Assembly: GCF_016772475.1 (NCBI RefSeq)
Contig: NZ_CP068595.1
Location: 7,316,001 to 7,380,000, forward strand
Direction of reading: 5' to 3'
Origin: Paenibacillus sonchi
GTDB lineage: Bacteria > Bacillota > Bacilli > Paenibacillales > Paenibacillaceae
Length of the DNA: 64,000 bases
Shown: in pieces, positions 62,268-64,000 of the stretch
Layout of the letters: every line of letters begins with the position of its first letter
Position numbering within the stretch: the first letter of the stretch is position 1
Program-made: the position numbers and the translations under genes
Notes under the pieces: model-generated
Told to the model about the DNA's origin: nothing
The model's database searches: none
What the model saw: the letters and a program-made list of their open reading frames with translations, nothing else

Positions 62268-63419
62268 CTATAAATCGGACATTTGTATCCCGGATTGGGA
62301 AGCTTGCCGGTACTCGCTCGGAAGCATGCCCGTTTTTTCATAAAACACCCGGCTGAAGTATTTCTGGTCGTTATACCCCGTATGCTCGGAAATCCACTGT
62401 ATGTTTTTTTGTGTATATTGCAGATATTCCTTGGCCTTGTCCATCCGGATCGAACGTAAATACTCATTGAAGGTCATGCCGATCATATCCTTAAAGCACT
62501 GGCTGAAATAGCTGCGGCTCATATTCACTCGTTTGGCCAACTCGGAAGCAATGACCGGATCGGCTAACTCCTCATGCATGGCTTGCACCGCTCTTGCGAT
62601 GCATTCTTTGACCTCTTCTGAATATTGGGGCTTACCAATGGCAGCAGCAAGAGACTCTCTTGCCTTATACAGCCATTTTTCGACTTCGAACCAGGCACCG
62701 AAGGTCTCCGGCAGTTCAATGTACTGCCTAGTCACAGAGGCGTAGATCCGGTTCCATCCCGGCAATAATGAATTCAGGAGCGCGGTCAGCCTGGCAGGCG
62801 GCAGAGCTGCATTTTTCAAATCCTCCAGAAACCTATCGAACTCAGATACTCTATGAACCCAGCCCAGCGAAAGGCCTGCCTTCTTCAGTTCGGCGAGCAC
62901 ATCTTCATTGAATGGCGAGGACAATAATAATTTATCATGGCTTGGATCATCCAGATTTTCACTGGGAATGGCTTCATAGAAGCTGTAACTTGTTTGTTGT
63001 ACCTCATCACTTACAGCGGGAGCAGCAATCTTCGTCTTCTCTTCCAGTATTCTTCCTCTGATTCTGCCCATTACCTCATCATAACTATCTGTTTCCAGTT
63101 CAACCTTGGCTATATAATCAATAGCCCCCAGTCTCAGGCAATCCTGAATATATTCAAAATCCTGATGAAGCGTCAGCACCACTATAGAGATATGGGGATA
63201 TTGCTTCCGTACGATCCGCATGAACTCCATACCCGACATGACAGGCATGGCCAGATCGGTAAGCAATAAGTCCACCTTATGCTCCGCCAGAAATTCCAGC
63301 GCCTTTTCACCGTTCTTGGCTTCTCCTACTACCTCCATGCTGTATTCTTTCCAAGGAAGCATTGACATCAGCCCTTTGCGCACCAGGTTGTCGTCATCCA
63401 CGATCAGGACCTTAATCAT
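62268..63419 (-). CDS. YesN-type response regulator with AraC DNA-binding domain
   Basis: 383 residues, ATG 63419 overlapping the kinase stop. Receiver domain: LIVDDDNLVRKG, the phosphorylated Asp in VDLLLTDLAMPVMSG, Thr in VVLTLHQDFEYI and Lys in IAKVE. A linker of about 130 residues and the C-terminal AraC motifs (ASELAKRVNMSRSYFSQCF and IQWISEHTGYNDQKYFSRVF) follow. Family knowledge: YesN regulators activate neighbouring sugar ABC operons in Bacillales, here the genes at 56497-62128. Confidence 0.88.
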   Translation of the reverse strand: MIKVLIVDDDNLVRKGLMSMLPWKEYSMEVVGEAKNGEKALEFLAEHKVDLLLTDLAMPVMSGMEFMRIVRKQYPHISIVVLTLHQDFEYIQDCLRLGAIDYIAKVELETDSYDEVMGRIRGRILEEKTKIAAPAVSDEVQQTSYSFYEAIPSENLDDPSHDKLLLSSPFNEDVLAELKKAGLSLGWVHRVSEFDRFLEDLKNAALPPARLTALLNSLLPGWNRIYASVTRQYIELPETFGAWFEVEKWLYKARESLAAAIGKPQYSEEVKECIARAVQAMHEELADPVIASELAKRVNMSRSYFSQCFKDMIGMTFNEYLRSIRMDKAKEYLQYTQKNIQWISEHTGYNDQKYFSRVFYEKTGMLPSEYRQASQSGIQMSDL

Positions 63420-64000
63420 TCGGCAGTACCTCCATGCTTGGTAATTTCAAGTAGACCGTCGTTCCTTTACCCAACTGGCTGTGGATCTCCAGGCTGGCTA
63501 GACTTCCATACTGGTTCTCGATCATTCGTTTAACATAGCTCATTCCGATGCCCATACCCGCCCTCTGTTGTTCAACCTGCTTCTGATGGAGCAGCTTCCC
63601 GATATCCTCTTCCGAAATGCCCGCCCCGTTATCATAGACAGATATTATAATTTGTCCTCCAGCCTTCTCTACTTCCACCTGAATATATCCCTCATCATGA
63701 AGTCCGTGGTAGAGTGAATTCTCCAGAATCGGCTGTAAGATAAACCGGGGAATCGCGAGTTCCAGCACATCGTCAGCCACATGAATCCGTACATCAAAGG
63801 CGAAATCATACCGGACCTGCTGGAGCGTTAAATACTGCCTAATCGAATCGACTTCCTCACGGATGGTGGAGACTTGTCCTCTTTTGCCCAAATTGTAATA
63901 CAGCAGTTTATTGAGCGAGACCACGAGCTTGTCAATTTCCTTCTGTCCATTCATCACAGCCAGCCAGTGGACCGTATCCAGAGTATTCATCAAAAAATGC
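63412..64000 (-). CDS. YesM-type sensor histidine kinase, C-terminal part (truncated by window edge)
   Basis: At least 196 residues, open to the window edge. The His_kinase region reads HFLMNTLDTVHWLA, placing the phosphorylated His at the edge. ATP-binding boxes: FILQPILENSLYHGLH (N box), ISVYDNGAGISEEDIG (G1) and AGMGIGMSYVKRMIE (G2). The membrane sensor part lies outside. It overlaps the YesN gene by eight bases, forming a two-component pair for the importer operon. Confidence 0.85.
   Translation of the reverse strand, partial: HFLMNTLDTVHWLAVMNGQKEIDKLVVSLNKLLYYNLGKRGQVSTIREEVDSIRQYLTLQQVRYDFAFDVRIHVADDVLELAIPRFILQPILENSLYHGLHDEGYIQVEVEKAGGQIIISVYDNGAGISEEDIGKLLHQKQVEQQRAGMGIGMSYVKRMIENQYGSLASLEIHSQLGKGTTVYLKLPSMEVLPND

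Noticed and set aside
1..64000. CRISPR arrays, rRNA genes, complete insertion sequences, integrase
   Set aside because: No regularly spaced repeats, rRNA-like sequence, transposase with terminal repeats or recombinase gene was seen in the window.

Overview
The window looks like a Paenibacillus (or close Bacillales relative) chromosome carrying a large integrated conjugative element. This is inferred from YesM/YesN-type and LplABC-type sugar-import genes, GGAGG-type ribosome sites with many TTG/GTG starts, and an ICE backbone of the firmicute MobP3/CD1115-VirD4 type. No species can be fixed from the sequence alone.

Layout. 1-3.3 kb: left flank with a partial AraC-type regulator, a RES-domain protein, a degraded stretch, a small methyltransferase and a 79-aa orphan. 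3.36-4.4 kb: two directly repeated 3' fragments of a tRNA-Leu(TAA) gene, each followed by its own terminator. They bracket an Xre repressor divergent from a small DUF6809-like gene, which looks like att-site scars of successive integrations. No intact tRNA-Leu and no integrase lie in the window, so the far end of the element is not defined here. 4.58-13.4 kb: partition and DNA-processing genes (parA, parB, DUF6075-like, a 2190-aa methylase/SNF2 helicase with a second gene, tnpV-like, overprinted in another frame). 13.4-21.3 kb: an AT-rich, mostly minus-strand defence cargo inserted into that backbone, made of a three-gene PD-(D/E)XK operon with a LexA-box-like promoter and a Gabija-type gajA/gajB pair. 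21.4-45.1 kb: backbone resumes with a DUF3991/TOPRIM protein, candidate oriT, MobC-like protein, MobP-type relaxase, VirD4, VirB2/VirB3/VirB4/VirB6-like proteins, a C39-like peptidase, and a nearly complete Tad pilus set (TadV, CpaB, TadZ, TadA, TadB, TadC and pilin-like proteins). 45.2-52.8 kb: a second AT-rich minus-strand cargo block with a TIR-like protein and small partner, a membrane protein, a STAS/HATPase plus STAS-like/winged-helix pair, a DUF4238-SEC-C protein and a YolD-like gene with a LexA-like box. 52.9-64 kb: host-like, GC-richer carbohydrate-use locus (CE2-type esterase, AraC regulator, GH27 alpha-galactosidase, ABC sugar importer with two binding proteins, YesN/YesM two-component system).

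The backbone genes would together replicate or partition, nick, couple and export element DNA through a type IV machine, with a Tad-like pilus probably aiding contact. Eight genes (six in the transfer and pilus blocks, two in the right cargo) are interrupted by single-base frameshifts in short homopolymers. Seven need a -1 shift and one (virB4) a +1 shift. Two of the -1 sites are textbook slippery heptamers in the correct phase, so assembly error, decay and programmed frameshifting all need to be weighed. The strongest leads for something new are the LexA-box three-gene nuclease operon, the overprinted tnpV gene and the two phased slippery sites.
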